A stretch of DNA of 30,422 nt from a virus. Positions 8,463 through 16,294 of this stretch are shown piece by piece. The stretch lies in IMG/VR virus record IMGVR_UViG_3300020190_002514, positions 1-30,422 of that record, one strand, 5' to 3'. The stretch's first letter is position 1; the number at the start of each line of letters is the position of its first letter. The notes below the pieces were generated by a model. It was not told the DNA's origin, did no database searches, and saw only the letters and a list, made by a program, of their open reading frames with translations. Both the position numbers and the translations under genes were made by a program.

Positions 8463-9292
8463 CCAAAGGTTTTTTAATTTTCGCTCAAAATAATCCAGAT
8501 ATTGACTACTGTAAACTGGCGGTATTTTGTGCAAAGAGGTTGAAATCATATATGGATTTGCCAGTTTCTATCGTAACTGATAGTGCCGAATGGTTACTTT
8601 CTAGCCAACCAGAAGCAGGGACGCTGTTTGATAAAATAATTACATGTTTCTCAAATACCACTCAGTCCAAAAAATTCCATGATGGATCCATGTTTTATAA
8701 AAAATTGCAATGGAAAAATTTATCTAGGGTCGAAGCATATGATTTAAGTCCTTACGATAAAACGATAGTAATTGACAGTGATTATATTGTAGCCAGTAAT
8801 TTTCTCGAAAAGTTATTTTCCAGTTCACACAATGTTATGTTATACAGGAAAAGTTATGATCTAGCTCAATGGCGGGATACAAGTTCTTTTGATTATATTA
8901 ATCAATCTATACCCTTTTATTGGGCCACAGTGTTATATTTTACCAAAAATGAAGAGTCAAAAATGTTGTTTACCTTAGTGAAAATAATAAGAGAAAATTG
9001 GCAATATTATCGTTTGTTATATCGCATAGATGCAAGTATGTATAGGAATGATTATGCATTTTCTTTAGCCGTGCACATGCTAAATGGACAGGTGGATTTG
9101 CCAAGTATAGGAGTGATTCCGGGATATAAGTTTTATGTTTTGGATAAGGATTTATTACTAGACATACAAGATTCCACAATGAAATTCTTAGTAGAGAAAG
9201 AGAAATACCACGGTGAATATATTTGCACTAGTATCAGCGACGTTGATGTTCATGTTATGAACAAGTATAGTCTTGCAAGGTTGATTACATGA
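8459..9292 (+). CDS. GT-A-like glycosyltransferase, type A copy 1
   Basis: 277 residues. It begins GFLIFAQNN, has a beta-strand/helix alternation, and carries the probable metal and nucleotide-sugar site IDSD (D106, D108) after YDKTIV, as in GT-A fold (GT8-like) enzymes. Starts by ATGA overlap with the previous gene and ends with ATGA into a paralogue (GFLITAQN, YDKTILLDAD). Its likely reaction is transfer of a sugar from a nucleotide sugar; acceptor unknown. Because it lies behind the fibre genes, sugar addition to virion proteins or to the host surface is a reasonable inference. No signal peptide, so cytoplasmic. Confidence 0.6.
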   Translation: MTKGFLIFAQNNPDIDYCKLAVFCAKRLKSYMDLPVSIVTDSAEWLLSSQPEAGTLFDKIITCFSNTTQSKKFHDGSMFYKKLQWKNLSRVEAYDLSPYDKTIVIDSDYIVASNFLEKLFSSSHNVMLYRKSYDLAQWRDTSSFDYINQSIPFYWATVLYFTKNEESKMLFTLVKIIRENWQYYRLLYRIDASMYRNDYAFSLAVHMLNGQVDLPSIGVIPGYKFYVLDKDLLLDIQDSTMKFLVEKEKYHGEYICTSISDVDVHVMNKYSLARLIT

Positions 9293-10107
9293 CAGATCGA
9301 GGATTCTTAATTACAGCACAAAATAGTTCAACAGTGGACTATGTAAGACAGGCATATTTCCTAGCAAGAAGTATTAGTAGTAGTCAGAGGACTTTTAACA
9401 AAGTGTCATTAATGACAAATGACAGTGTGCCTCAAGAATACCATTATGTATTTGACAGCATAGTTCCAATACCTTTTGGTGATCACGCAAAAAATAGTGA
9501 ATGGAAAGTTGAGAACAGATGGAAGGCCTATCACGCCAGCCCATATGATAAAACTATTTTGCTTGATGCTGATATGTTGATATTTTCAGATCTAGCAAAA
9601 CTGTGGCGGCATTTAGAAGATAAAACTATTTTCTTTACTAGTACAGTAAAAAATTTTAAGGGCCAACTGATCACAGATACTGTGTACAGAAAAACATTTA
9701 TAGAAAATGATCTACCTAATTTGTATTCTGGCCTGTGTTATTTTGAAAAACGTGAAAGAAGTCTAGAGTTTTGGAAATTGGTTGAATATATCACGTATAA
9801 TTGGGAACGTTTTTATTATGAATTTAGTCCTAAACAGATGCAAAAATTTTATAGTTTAGACGTCACGGTAAGTATTGCTGCTAAAATTTTGGACATAGAT
9901 AATATCACAGACGACAGTGGTATATGTTCTTTTACCCACATGAAGTCTCAAATTCAAAACACAATAGTAAACAATTTAGACTGGACGAAATGTTTCAAAC
10001 TCGAGATTTGTGATGAGGAAACCATATTAATTAATAATGTTAGGCAAACAGGAATATTGCACTATATTCAAAATAATTTTTTAGAAGAGTTTATTCATGC
10101 TTGCTGA
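9289..10107 (+). CDS. GT-A-like glycosyltransferase, type A copy 2
   Basis: 272 residues, paralogous to the preceding gene: both open with GFLI.AQN, share SPYDKTI followed by a DxD (here D93-A-D95), and have similar length and order of aromatic segments (YNWERFYYEF here, RENWQYYRLLYR there). The DxD predicts metal-dependent use of a nucleotide sugar. ATGA coupling upstream and an 11-base overlap downstream place it in one translational chain. Two adjacent diverged copies suggest duplication followed by a change of donor or acceptor. The substrate cannot be inferred. Confidence 0.62.
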   Translation: MTDRGFLITAQNSSTVDYVRQAYFLARSISSSQRTFNKVSLMTNDSVPQEYHYVFDSIVPIPFGDHAKNSEWKVENRWKAYHASPYDKTILLDADMLIFSDLAKLWRHLEDKTIFFTSTVKNFKGQLITDTVYRKTFIENDLPNLYSGLCYFEKRERSLEFWKLVEYITYNWERFYYEFSPKQMQKFYSLDVTVSIAAKILDIDNITDDSGICSFTHMKSQIQNTIVNNLDWTKCFKLEICDEETILINNVRQTGILHYIQNNFLEEFIHAC

Positions 10108-10711
10108 TAAAGATGACACAGTTTTAACACAGGAAGAGATAGACAAATATCTGGCATTGACTAATACAAAGGTCAAATATAAAGTTTATTATGACACAGC
10201 TCTTGGGCATATTCTGGCCATTACTAATGAAATAGATCAACGTTATACTTCATTTGTAGAATTTACAGAAATAGAAGTTGCAGATTTTTTATCCGGGCAG
10301 AAAGATTTTTCGAAATGTAAAATTATCTATGATAAATCTATGCAGCCTCAAATAGTTGAGCCACAATTATTTGCGGATATATTAGATCCTTTTATAAAAA
10401 TTAATCAAGGTAATACTAACAGTTCTATAGTAATTGAAAATTATACACAGGAATACAAATGGGGAATTAAGATTGATGAAAGTGAAAGAAAATCTATCAA
10501 AAAACATGAGATTAATACTAGGCTAGATTTCTACGTAACGATTAAAAATAATTCAAGTCTGTTAGTTAGGACATTGTCAGTAGACTTATTAAGTCTGGCC
10601 AACGAGCGGAGACTTTTTATTCCTTATAATGATAAACTAGAGGCAAAGGATAATTTTTTATCAATATACACTAACAAGTTTTTCCCCACATACAGTAGGA
10701 TTAAATTATGA
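10097..10711 (+). CDS. Unrecognised protein within the glycosyltransferase chain (204 aa)
   Basis: 204 residues beginning MLADKDDTVLTQEEIDKYL. No DxD, membrane helix or known motif. The N-terminal half has alternating strands (KVKYKVYYDTALGHILAIT) and the C-terminal half looks beta-rich (RLDFYVTIKNNSSLLVRTLSVDL), which could be a beta-sandwich. It overlaps the previous gene by 11 bases and the next by ATGA, so it is made together with four glycosyltransferases. It may be an accessory or acceptor protein; that is inference only. Confidence 0.55.
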   Translation: MLADKDDTVLTQEEIDKYLALTNTKVKYKVYYDTALGHILAITNEIDQRYTSFVEFTEIEVADFLSGQKDFSKCKIIYDKSMQPQIVEPQLFADILDPFIKINQGNTNSSIVIENYTQEYKWGIKIDESERKSIKKHEINTRLDFYVTIKNNSSLLVRTLSVDLLSLANERRLFIPYNDKLEAKDNFLSIYTNKFFPTYSRIKL

Positions 10712-11631
10712 CAAAATATAAAATAGTTGATTATGACATAATTTACCTAAGTTACGACGAACCAAATGCGGAAAAAAATTACGCAGATCTTTTACATAAA
10801 GTTCCATGGGCCAAACGTGTACATGGTGTAAAAGGCAGTGACAGCGCACACAAAGCCTGTGCTAATCTCAGCGAGACAGATAAGTTTATAACGGTTGACG
10901 GCGATAATATTATAAGAGAGGATTTTCTAAATCAAGAGTTAGATTTCGATGAACACAAAGATCTGTCAAAATGTGTTATTAGTTGGGCTGGATATAATAT
11001 CATTAATGGTTTGATGTATGGCAACGGCGGCTTAAAACTCTGGCCAAAAGAATATGTACTTAATATGAGGACCCATGAAAACGCACCCGCGGATGATCCT
11101 AATGCGCAAGTAGATTTTTGTTGGGATGCCGAATACATACAGATGAATGCGTGTTTTAGTGACGTCTACAATAATGCCACTCCTTATCAGGCGTGGAGAG
11201 CAGGTTTTAGAGAAGGTGTAAAGATGAGCCTCGAGCGTGGGGTAAAAGTATCACAAGATAGTTTTCACAGAGTGATTCATTGGAAAAATATGAATAGATT
11301 GCTAGTATGGATGAATGTTGGCGCCGATAGTAATAATGGAGTATGGGCAATTTTAGGCGCAAGGCATGGCTGTCACAAAACTAATTTTGATGACAACTGG
11401 GACTACCGACAAGTAAGAGATTTTGATCATTTAAACATGATTTGGGACGAACTGCAACATTCATGCAAAAATGAAGCACAGTGTAAAGAGAAAGCCGAAT
11501 ACTTTGGTAAGGACTTGCAAAATCGATTAGGAATACCTTTATCTGTTTTAGACGAAGATGCTAGTAGATTTTTCAAAAAAGTCCATACAGATAACACACG
11601 CTTAAACATCAAAATATTAGACAAGGAATGA
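10708..11631 (+). CDS. GT-A-like glycosyltransferase, type B copy 1
   Basis: 307 residues. Motifs: IIYLSYDEPNAEKNY at the start, a PWAKRVHGVKG segment, SAHKAC, then VDGDN with D64-G-D66 as the probable metal site, followed by YGNGGLKLWP and AGFREGVKM. This set recurs in the next gene and defines a second glycosyltransferase subtype that I recall from marine T4-like phages. Coupled by ATGA on both sides. Predicted to be a cytoplasmic, metal-dependent sugar transferase with unknown acceptor. The extended C-terminal 80 residues (RDFDHLNMIWDEL to the end) are longer than in its paralogue. Confidence 0.6.
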   Translation: MTKYKIVDYDIIYLSYDEPNAEKNYADLLHKVPWAKRVHGVKGSDSAHKACANLSETDKFITVDGDNIIREDFLNQELDFDEHKDLSKCVISWAGYNIINGLMYGNGGLKLWPKEYVLNMRTHENAPADDPNAQVDFCWDAEYIQMNACFSDVYNNATPYQAWRAGFREGVKMSLERGVKVSQDSFHRVIHWKNMNRLLVWMNVGADSNNGVWAILGARHGCHKTNFDDNWDYRQVRDFDHLNMIWDELQHSCKNEAQCKEKAEYFGKDLQNRLGIPLSVLDEDASRFFKKVHTDNTRLNIKILDKE

Positions 11632-12437
11632 ACAAAATTTTAGATAGTAACAATTCCGTTGATAAAAAAGAATTATTAAATAATTTTCCCAATGCTAAAA
11701 TGGTGGCTGATTTAATTTTTTCCGCTTCCTCTGTTCCTTATGATGTATTTTTCTTAAGTTACGGTGAGTTAATTGCAGAAGAAATGTATAAAAAATTACA
11801 AGAGCATTGTCCAAGAGTGAAAAGAATAAAAGATGTGCCAGGTATATATAATGCACATAAAGCCGCTGCCCTAGATAGTAACACGCCTTTTTTTTACGTA
11901 GTTGACGCTGATGTAGAAGTATTTGAATCATTTAATTTTGATCACATCGTTCAACCTTACGAATTTGATATGATTACTATATGGCACTGTAAGAATAGTG
12001 TTAATGATCTAGAATACGGCAACGGAGGAATAAAATTATTTCCAAGATTCCTCTTTGGTGTCGACCGTATTAATGCCGTAGATATCACAACTAGTCTTAG
12101 CAAAACATTGCGTGTGGTGCCAGAGTTATGCGGTATACATCATATTAATTTTACACCATTCAATACATGGCGTAGTGCGTTTAGAGAAGGGGTAAAATTA
12201 CAAATGGATGTAATTGATAACGGTAGTCAAGAATCTGAGGACAGGCTTCGTGTATGGACATCAAAGGGTGTAAGTAAAAAATATGGATCATATGCCATAC
12301 TAGGTGCCAAAGAAGGAAAAAAATATGCCTTACAGCATTTAAAGGACTCTAAGGCACTAATGGCAATTAATGATACGGGATTCTTATACGAAAAATTTCT
12401 GCAGTTTTTTCCTAACATCAAGCACTTAAAATTGTAG
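11628..12437 (+). CDS. GT-A-like glycosyltransferase, type B copy 2
   Basis: 269 residues, paralogue of the preceding gene with motifs in the same order: FFLSYGELIAEEMY, PRVKRIKDVPG, NAHKAA, VVDADVEVF (D93, D95), YGNGGIKLFP and SAFREGVKL. An AAGGA ribosome-binding site and ATGA overlap give its start. It is the last + strand gene: its 3' end overlaps the end of thyX on the other strand by 20 bp. The shorter C-terminus suggests a different partner or acceptor from copy 1. Confidence 0.6.
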   Translation: MNKILDSNNSVDKKELLNNFPNAKMVADLIFSASSVPYDVFFLSYGELIAEEMYKKLQEHCPRVKRIKDVPGIYNAHKAAALDSNTPFFYVVDADVEVFESFNFDHIVQPYEFDMITIWHCKNSVNDLEYGNGGIKLFPRFLFGVDRINAVDITTSLSKTLRVVPELCGIHHINFTPFNTWRSAFREGVKLQMDVIDNGSQESEDRLRVWTSKGVSKKYGSYAILGAKEGKKYALQHLKDSKALMAINDTGFLYEKFLQFFPNIKHLKL

Positions 12438-13086
12438 ACGCAAGTGGAAATACTTCACTAATAACTTTGGCACATTCTTTAGCTATCAGTTGATGTTCTT
12501 TTTGGGTACCATTGCCTGATCTTAGTTCTATAAAATGGATCCATGACCTAAGTGTGCCATTCATATAAAGTTTGCTTTCTGTTAGGCCTTCTGGCAGGAC
12601 AGCTCTGGCCTGTTCCTTAGCTATACCAACACTTATCGCCCATTGGTATGCTTCTTTACATTCTTGAATAACACGATTTTGCCTTTGTTCCCAAAATGTT
12701 TTTAATTGTAGATCGTCTGTTGACACACTATTTTGGCGATTTTTTAAATCTTGTAATCTTGCTTCACGAACAACAAACTGTAGGTCTTGAGTTGGATCAG
12801 CATAACGTTGACTGAACTCTTGAAAACTAAAACTGCGATGTCTCAGTATTTGTCTAGCAATATCTCTAGTCGTCACAATTTCTAAACAGGCATTTACCAT
12901 TTCTAGCGGAGACCAGTGTTGATTTTTAATCAAATACTTAATAAGTTTTTCGCTTGTTTCTGTGTTTAGTTGATTAGATGGATTACTTACTCTTGCGCAG
13001 TAGGCAACTAAGTCTTGCGCATTGTCTAAACCTACCTGTAAAAATTCAGCAGCGGGTTGGCTGTAACTAATTAATTTTACTTTCAT
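12418..13086 (-). CDS. thyX: FAD-dependent thymidylate synthase ThyX
   Basis: 222 residues, the usual ThyX length. The signature RHRX7S is intact at residues 82-92 (RHRSFSFQEFS), followed by QRY. The C-terminal half has the expected SKLYMNGTLRSWIHFIELR region, where ThyX binds dUMP. It makes dTMP from dUMP using methylenetetrahydrofolate with reduced FAD, supplying thymidine for phage DNA synthesis, and is common in marine T4-like phages. Its ATG overlaps the TGA of the upstream gene (ATGA, 13083-13086), so it is the distal gene of a - strand operon. Its 3' end overlaps the convergent glycosyltransferase gene. Confidence 0.95.
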   Translation of the reverse strand: MKVKLISYSQPAAEFLQVGLDNAQDLVAYCARVSNPSNQLNTETSEKLIKYLIKNQHWSPLEMVNACLEIVTTRDIARQILRHRSFSFQEFSQRYADPTQDLQFVVREARLQDLKNRQNSVSTDDLQLKTFWEQRQNRVIQECKEAYQWAISVGIAKEQARAVLPEGLTESKLYMNGTLRSWIHFIELRSGNGTQKEHQLIAKECAKVISEVFPLASTILSA

Positions 13087-13400
13087 AGGTGTCTTTTCTT
13101 TAAAAATTTGCCTGTGATTTTACTAATATCTTTTTTAATCCTATCGGTATCTAATTTAAAGTCAATCTGATCAATAGAATTTTGATAGCTAGAGAAAAAC
13201 TCCGCAAGTTCATTCTCTATCTTTGCTAGATTATCTTTTTTAATTTTTGAGTAGACAGGAATACGCCAAGACTTTCCGTCTTTAAAAGTTACAACTAAAC
13301 AGTCTAGATATTTAAGTGGAATTACCTTAAGATTAATTTCCCCAAAAACTTCTGGCCAATGTTTTATAACTTCTTTTGGCAGAGCTTTTTTCGATATCAC
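13083..13400 (-). CDS. Small hypothetical protein (105 aa) upstream of thyX
   Basis: 105 residues, basic and Lys-rich (KALPKEVIKHWPEVFGEINLKV), with a short beta segment (YLDCLVVTFKDGKSWRIPVY) and a helical C-terminus ending KFLKKRHL. No recognised motif. It is joined by ATGA overlaps to the gene before it and to thyX. A nucleic-acid-binding or small adaptor role would fit the charge, but nothing in the sequence demonstrates it. Confidence 0.6.
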   Translation of the reverse strand: MISKKALPKEVIKHWPEVFGEINLKVIPLKYLDCLVVTFKDGKSWRIPVYSKIKKDNLAKIENELAEFFSSYQNSIDQIDFKLDTDRIKKDISKITGKFLKKRHL

Positions 13401-13969
13401 TGGGCTTTAGTGTTTAGGTCAACGGCCATTTTCCTCAACTTGGCTGCTTCTTTGTAGAGCCTATCGGCTTCACTTCTATAGTGCCTAGCACGTTCTTCAA
13501 CGGTCATATTTTCCTCATTTTTTGGAGGACTGATATCATTGACTGTGGCCACTTCTTTTATTTCAACGTTCGGTGTTGTCTGCGGCTTCAGATGTAAATC
13601 ATCGATAGCAACCCCACGTTGTTCAGCGATTAATTGATTTAATTCATCTAAACTAATTTTATCTGTTAGTGTAGGAACCATCTCTACGTCGCTAGTCGGT
13701 ACTTTAACCATTTTACCCTGGGTGTGCAGTGCCGATAACATAATAGATCCGTCGGGAAAATTACTGCGGCTTAATACCTCGGCAAACTCATAACTTTCTT
13801 GCGCGGCACTTGATTCAACTAACTGTATCAGTGCATCATGGTAACTATCAGGTAAGTTTTCTGTAGGAATAATCACAGCATGATAAGCATCGCCAGGTAA
13901 TGTCCTGTATGCCACCAAACATTTTTTGCCATTTGCTTTTACTCGTCCAACGTGTTTGAGATCAACCAT
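13397..13969 (-). CDS. Conserved-looking phage protein with C-terminal coiled coil (190 aa)
   Basis: 190 residues. The N-terminal ~110 residues form a beta-rich domain (KHVGRVKANGKKCLVAYRTLPG; HAVIIPTENLPDSYHDALIQ), then a Pro/Asn linker, then a charged helix at ~150-190 (RARHYRSEADRLYKEAAKLR) predicted to be a coiled coil. I remember similar proteins in marine T4-like phages, without a known function. It overlaps both neighbours by a few bases, so it is co-expressed with thyX. Possibly an oligomeric scaffold or regulator, unproven. Confidence 0.6.
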   Translation of the reverse strand: MVDLKHVGRVKANGKKCLVAYRTLPGDAYHAVIIPTENLPDSYHDALIQLVESSAAQESYEFAEVLSRSNFPDGSIMLSALHTQGKMVKVPTSDVEMVPTLTDKISLDELNQLIAEQRGVAIDDLHLKPQTTPNVEIKEVATVNDISPPKNEENMTVEERARHYRSEADRLYKEAAKLRKMAVDLNTKAQ

Positions 13970-14189
13970 TTGTTTGCCCCTTTTGTGCTCCGTTTAAGAA
14001 AGTCACTAATTTGTTATAAGTTTGCCCAACTAGAACCATTTCGCTAGGTTTAAAAGCCCCTCGGGTGCTGGCAACGTCAATGATCATTTTCATGGCGTTA
14101 AGATCACTTAAATTTAGATCGGCCTCGGATGGAGGCGACGCGGCTGCCTGCGTACTTTCCACCGGGTCATTTTCTTTAGTATCGGACAT
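13962..14189 (-). CDS. Small acidic protein (75 aa)
   Basis: 75 residues: an acidic, Pro/Ser/Ala-rich N-terminus (ESTQAAASPPSEADLNL), probably disordered, then a compact helical part (LNAMKMIIDVASTRGAFKPSEMVLVGQTYNKLVTFL). A strong AAAGGAG ribosome-binding site six bases before the ATG supports the start and predicts good translation. It overlaps the next gene by eight bases. The layout resembles small phage proteins that bind a larger partner, but function is unknown. Confidence 0.6.
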   Translation of the reverse strand: MSDTKENDPVESTQAAASPPSEADLNLSDLNAMKMIIDVASTRGAFKPSEMVLVGQTYNKLVTFLNGAQKGQTNG

Positions 14190-14210
14190 ATTTTTCTCCT
14201 TTAATGTAAT

Positions 14211-14480
14211 TTATCTAAAAGAAATGTAAGGACAGGCAAGTTTGAAGAAGCTTAATTCCTTTTCAACTTCGAATCCAATTTTAACAACATATTCTATTGT
14301 GTTATTATATAGGTCTACCCCAGAGCCTAAAAAATAGCGCCCTTTTAAATTGGCATAAATCCAATCATTTAATTGTGTGCTGTTAGATGCGGATGCTTGA
14401 CTTGTGTAATAAAAGTGAACTGCCGGAACCTGCACTCGCCTAAGATTAAGTACATTAAGAGGATTTACTTTGACTTTCAT
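14211..14480 (-). CDS. Small hypothetical protein (89 aa)
   Basis: 89 residues starting MKVKVNPLNVLNLRRVQVP, mostly beta-like with a short helix (STQLNDWIYANLKGRYFLG) and a strand pair near the end (TIEYVVKIGFEVEKELSFF). No recognised motif, signal or membrane helix. The start overlaps the stop of the methyltransferase-like gene by ATGA, suggesting coupled translation. Function unknown; the regular length and coupling support a real gene. Confidence 0.55.
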   Translation of the reverse strand: MKVKVNPLNVLNLRRVQVPAVHFYYTSQASASNSTQLNDWIYANLKGRYFLGSGVDLYNNTIEYVVKIGFEVEKELSFFKLACPYISFR

Positions 14481-15052
14481 TTGTAACCAATTATCATAAA
14501 TCTTTTGTATGATTTATTTTTGCCTTTAAGTTCTAACTCCGAACACGTCAGCGTTTTTGCTAAAATAAATTTATCAGAAAACTGATCAAGAGTTTCGATC
14601 AAAACTGTTTCTTGGTCATCATGCCTAAGGTTAGTGCCCTGCAATAGCACTAAAGTGCCCGCAGTAATGTTTTTAAACCATTCCATTGAATGGAAATGCT
14701 CGGTGCTGGTATTGATTACACAATTGATTTTTTCGTGTTCAAAAATAAATTGATTGGCATCGGAAGGATAAGATCTAAATTCCCATGCGTTCATTTCCCA
14801 TGTATTGTTTAAGTGATTGGCAATATAGCATGCCGCCGAATCAAGGTCAATAGATCTACAATATGTAATGGCAATATTATTTCTAACCCTTAAAATAAAA
14901 TGTAAAAGAGAATACCAACCTCCTACGATTACCATCTGTAGACAGTTGATATTTTCTTTAAGACAAATTTTTTCTAATTCTTCAGCAGCCCATATTTTGC
15001 TTTCTATTTGGCCTGCAGAAAAGGCATCGACATCAACTTTTACTAAATTCAT
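14477..15052 (-). CDS. Putative Rossmann-fold (SAM methyltransferase-like) protein
   Basis: 191 residues from the ATG at 15052; the frame is open further upstream, but that part lies inside the VWA gene and gives an unlikely N-terminus. Visible elements fit a Rossmann-type methyltransferase: strand plus glycine turn VIVGGWYS near residues 42-48, an acidic second strand (SIDLDSAA), and a motif-IV-like strand INCVINTSTEHFHSMEWF followed by GTLVLLQGTN. I recall this NTS.EH...WF pattern from marine phages. The glycine loop is short compared with classical methyltransferases, so the substrate and even the activity are uncertain. Overlaps the VWA gene end by 20 bases. Confidence 0.5.
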   Translation of the reverse strand: MNLVKVDVDAFSAGQIESKIWAAEELEKICLKENINCLQMVIVGGWYSLLHFILRVRNNIAITYCRSIDLDSAACYIANHLNNTWEMNAWEFRSYPSDANQFIFEHEKINCVINTSTEHFHSMEWFKNITAGTLVLLQGTNLRHDDQETVLIETLDQFSDKFILAKTLTCSELELKGKNKSYKRFMIIGYK

Positions 15053-16226
15053 CGTAGTATGCAACAGTACCAAATGGTGGTACAATTGAATCATTGCCGT
15101 GTATGACAAATACAGTGTCGCAGTAGCTTTCATCACCCCAACTACCACAAGGATAACCATCGGTGAACATGATAAATTTCTTAGGGGTTATATCTTCTTT
15201 TTTCATGTAGTCCCAATTGGCATCAAAATCTGTGCCGCCGCCACCTGTGACTTTGTAGTCTAAAAGATCGGTGCCGCTGTGGGAATCAAAATCTTCTTCA
15301 TTATACACAGCAGTATCAAAACACCACAATTTAATTTTGAAATCCTTGAATTCTTCCATGATGTTTTTAATTTCACCAATGAAATCTTTAGCCTGCACAT
15401 CCGTAATAGAACCACTCATGTCCAATCCTACACAAACATCAATGGTATCTAAATAGTTCATTCCAGGAAGAATAGCATTGGTATGCCACCCTTTGCGACT
15501 TGGGCGTTGAAACGTATAGTCGTTTTTAATAGTGCTTTGAATTTGCTGGCGAATGATTTGCCGCCAATTCATTTTAGGCTCAGTCATATCGCGAATCATA
15601 CGCTCTACACCGGCAGGTATATTACCCGCGCCCGAGGCACTGGCCGCTTGCATTACGGCATCTTTGATCTCATCACGTATTTTCTTCAATTCATCTTTTG
15701 AATATTGTGGACGATTACCTTGACCTTTTTTATCACCGCCCCCGTCTTCCCAGTCAATATGTTCATCTAATAATTGCCCTAACAGAGAGAGCGCCTGCTC
15801 ATCCATGTCCTCGAAAATTTCATCATATATCTGCTCGGCACTTTTCCCATAGTGTTTTGGATCATGGAAGATTTTGATGTCGCTAGGAGTTTCACCAATC
15901 TTATCTCTGACCAACTGACCATTGACCGCATAGTCAACTGCGGCATTCCAAATTTGTCTATTACGACCTTCACAACGATTCATGTGATCAAATACATTGT
16001 GTAAAATTTCATGTGCGATCACAAACTCAACTTGTTTATGATTAAGTTTTTCAAAAAAATCACGGTTATAAAAAAGATTGCGCCCGTCTGTAGCCGCAGT
16101 TGGGCACCAATCAGATCCATCGGAAATACGTAGGCGAGTGGCCATATTTCCAAAGAAAGGATGACGAAGTAGTAGTCCAATTCTGGCTACAACGATTTTA
16201 TCTAGAACAGGATCTAATTCTGTCAT
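15033..16226 (-). CDS. Zinc-metallopeptidase-like plus VWA-like protein (DUF2201 type)
   Basis: 397 residues from the ATG at 16226, chosen because AGGAG lies six bases upstream; an in-frame TTG at 16241 has no such support. The N-terminal domain carries HEILH at residues 72-76, a zinc-site HExxH. A charged linker follows (~155-190), and the C-terminal half is a von Willebrand A-like domain with the MIDAS motif DMSGS (269-273), a GGGGTDF loop and FTDGYP. This order matches the DUF2201 metallopeptidase/VWA family, which usually partners a MoxR AAA+ ATPase, and that partner is the adjacent upstream gene. The pair probably remodels or chelates metal into a target complex; the phage role is unknown. 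It has its own promoter. Confidence 0.8.
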   Translation of the reverse strand: MTELDPVLDKIVVARIGLLLRHPFFGNMATRLRISDGSDWCPTAATDGRNLFYNRDFFEKLNHKQVEFVIAHEILHNVFDHMNRCEGRNRQIWNAAVDYAVNGQLVRDKIGETPSDIKIFHDPKHYGKSAEQIYDEIFEDMDEQALSLLGQLLDEHIDWEDGGGDKKGQGNRPQYSKDELKKIRDEIKDAVMQAASASGAGNIPAGVERMIRDMTEPKMNWRQIIRQQIQSTIKNDYTFQRPSRKGWHTNAILPGMNYLDTIDVCVGLDMSGSITDVQAKDFIGEIKNIMEEFKDFKIKLWCFDTAVYNEEDFDSHSGTDLLDYKVTGGGGTDFDANWDYMKKEDITPKKFIMFTDGYPCGSWGDESYCDTVFVIHGNDSIVPPFGTVAYYDEFSKS

Positions 16227-16249
16227 GATAGCTCCTAGCAAGTGTATAT

Positions 16250-16278
16250 AGTATAACAGGACCCCAGGGTCCTGTCAA
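16250..16278 (-). promoter_or_regulatory. Sigma70-type promoter for the VWA gene
   Basis: On the - strand: TTGACA (16278-16273), a 17-base spacer, then TATACT (16255-16250), with the AGGAG site and ATG (16226) following. This is a perfect -35, ideal spacing and a one-mismatch -10, in the 68-base gap between the ATPase and VWA genes. It predicts expression by host RNA polymerase early in infection and lets the VWA gene be expressed apart from the ATPase gene. Confidence 0.75.
16256..16275. repeat. Inverted repeat filling the promoter spacer (candidate operator)
   Basis: Nine-base perfect arms ACAGGACCC (16256-16264) and GGGTCCTGT (16267-16275) around a 2-base centre. It occupies the -35/-10 spacer of the VWA promoter and reaches into the -35. 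No T-run follows on the - strand, so it is a poor terminator for the ATPase gene. The position is that of an operator for a dimeric DNA-binding protein. Its high GC stands out from the surrounding AT-rich DNA. Confidence 0.6.
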
Positions 16279-16294
16279 ACGGTTTAGTATCAAA

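Noticed and set aside
12400-12460. Hairpin CACTT...AAGTG at the convergent junction as a bidirectional terminator
   Set aside because: Only five base pairs with a 14-base loop and no T-run on either strand.
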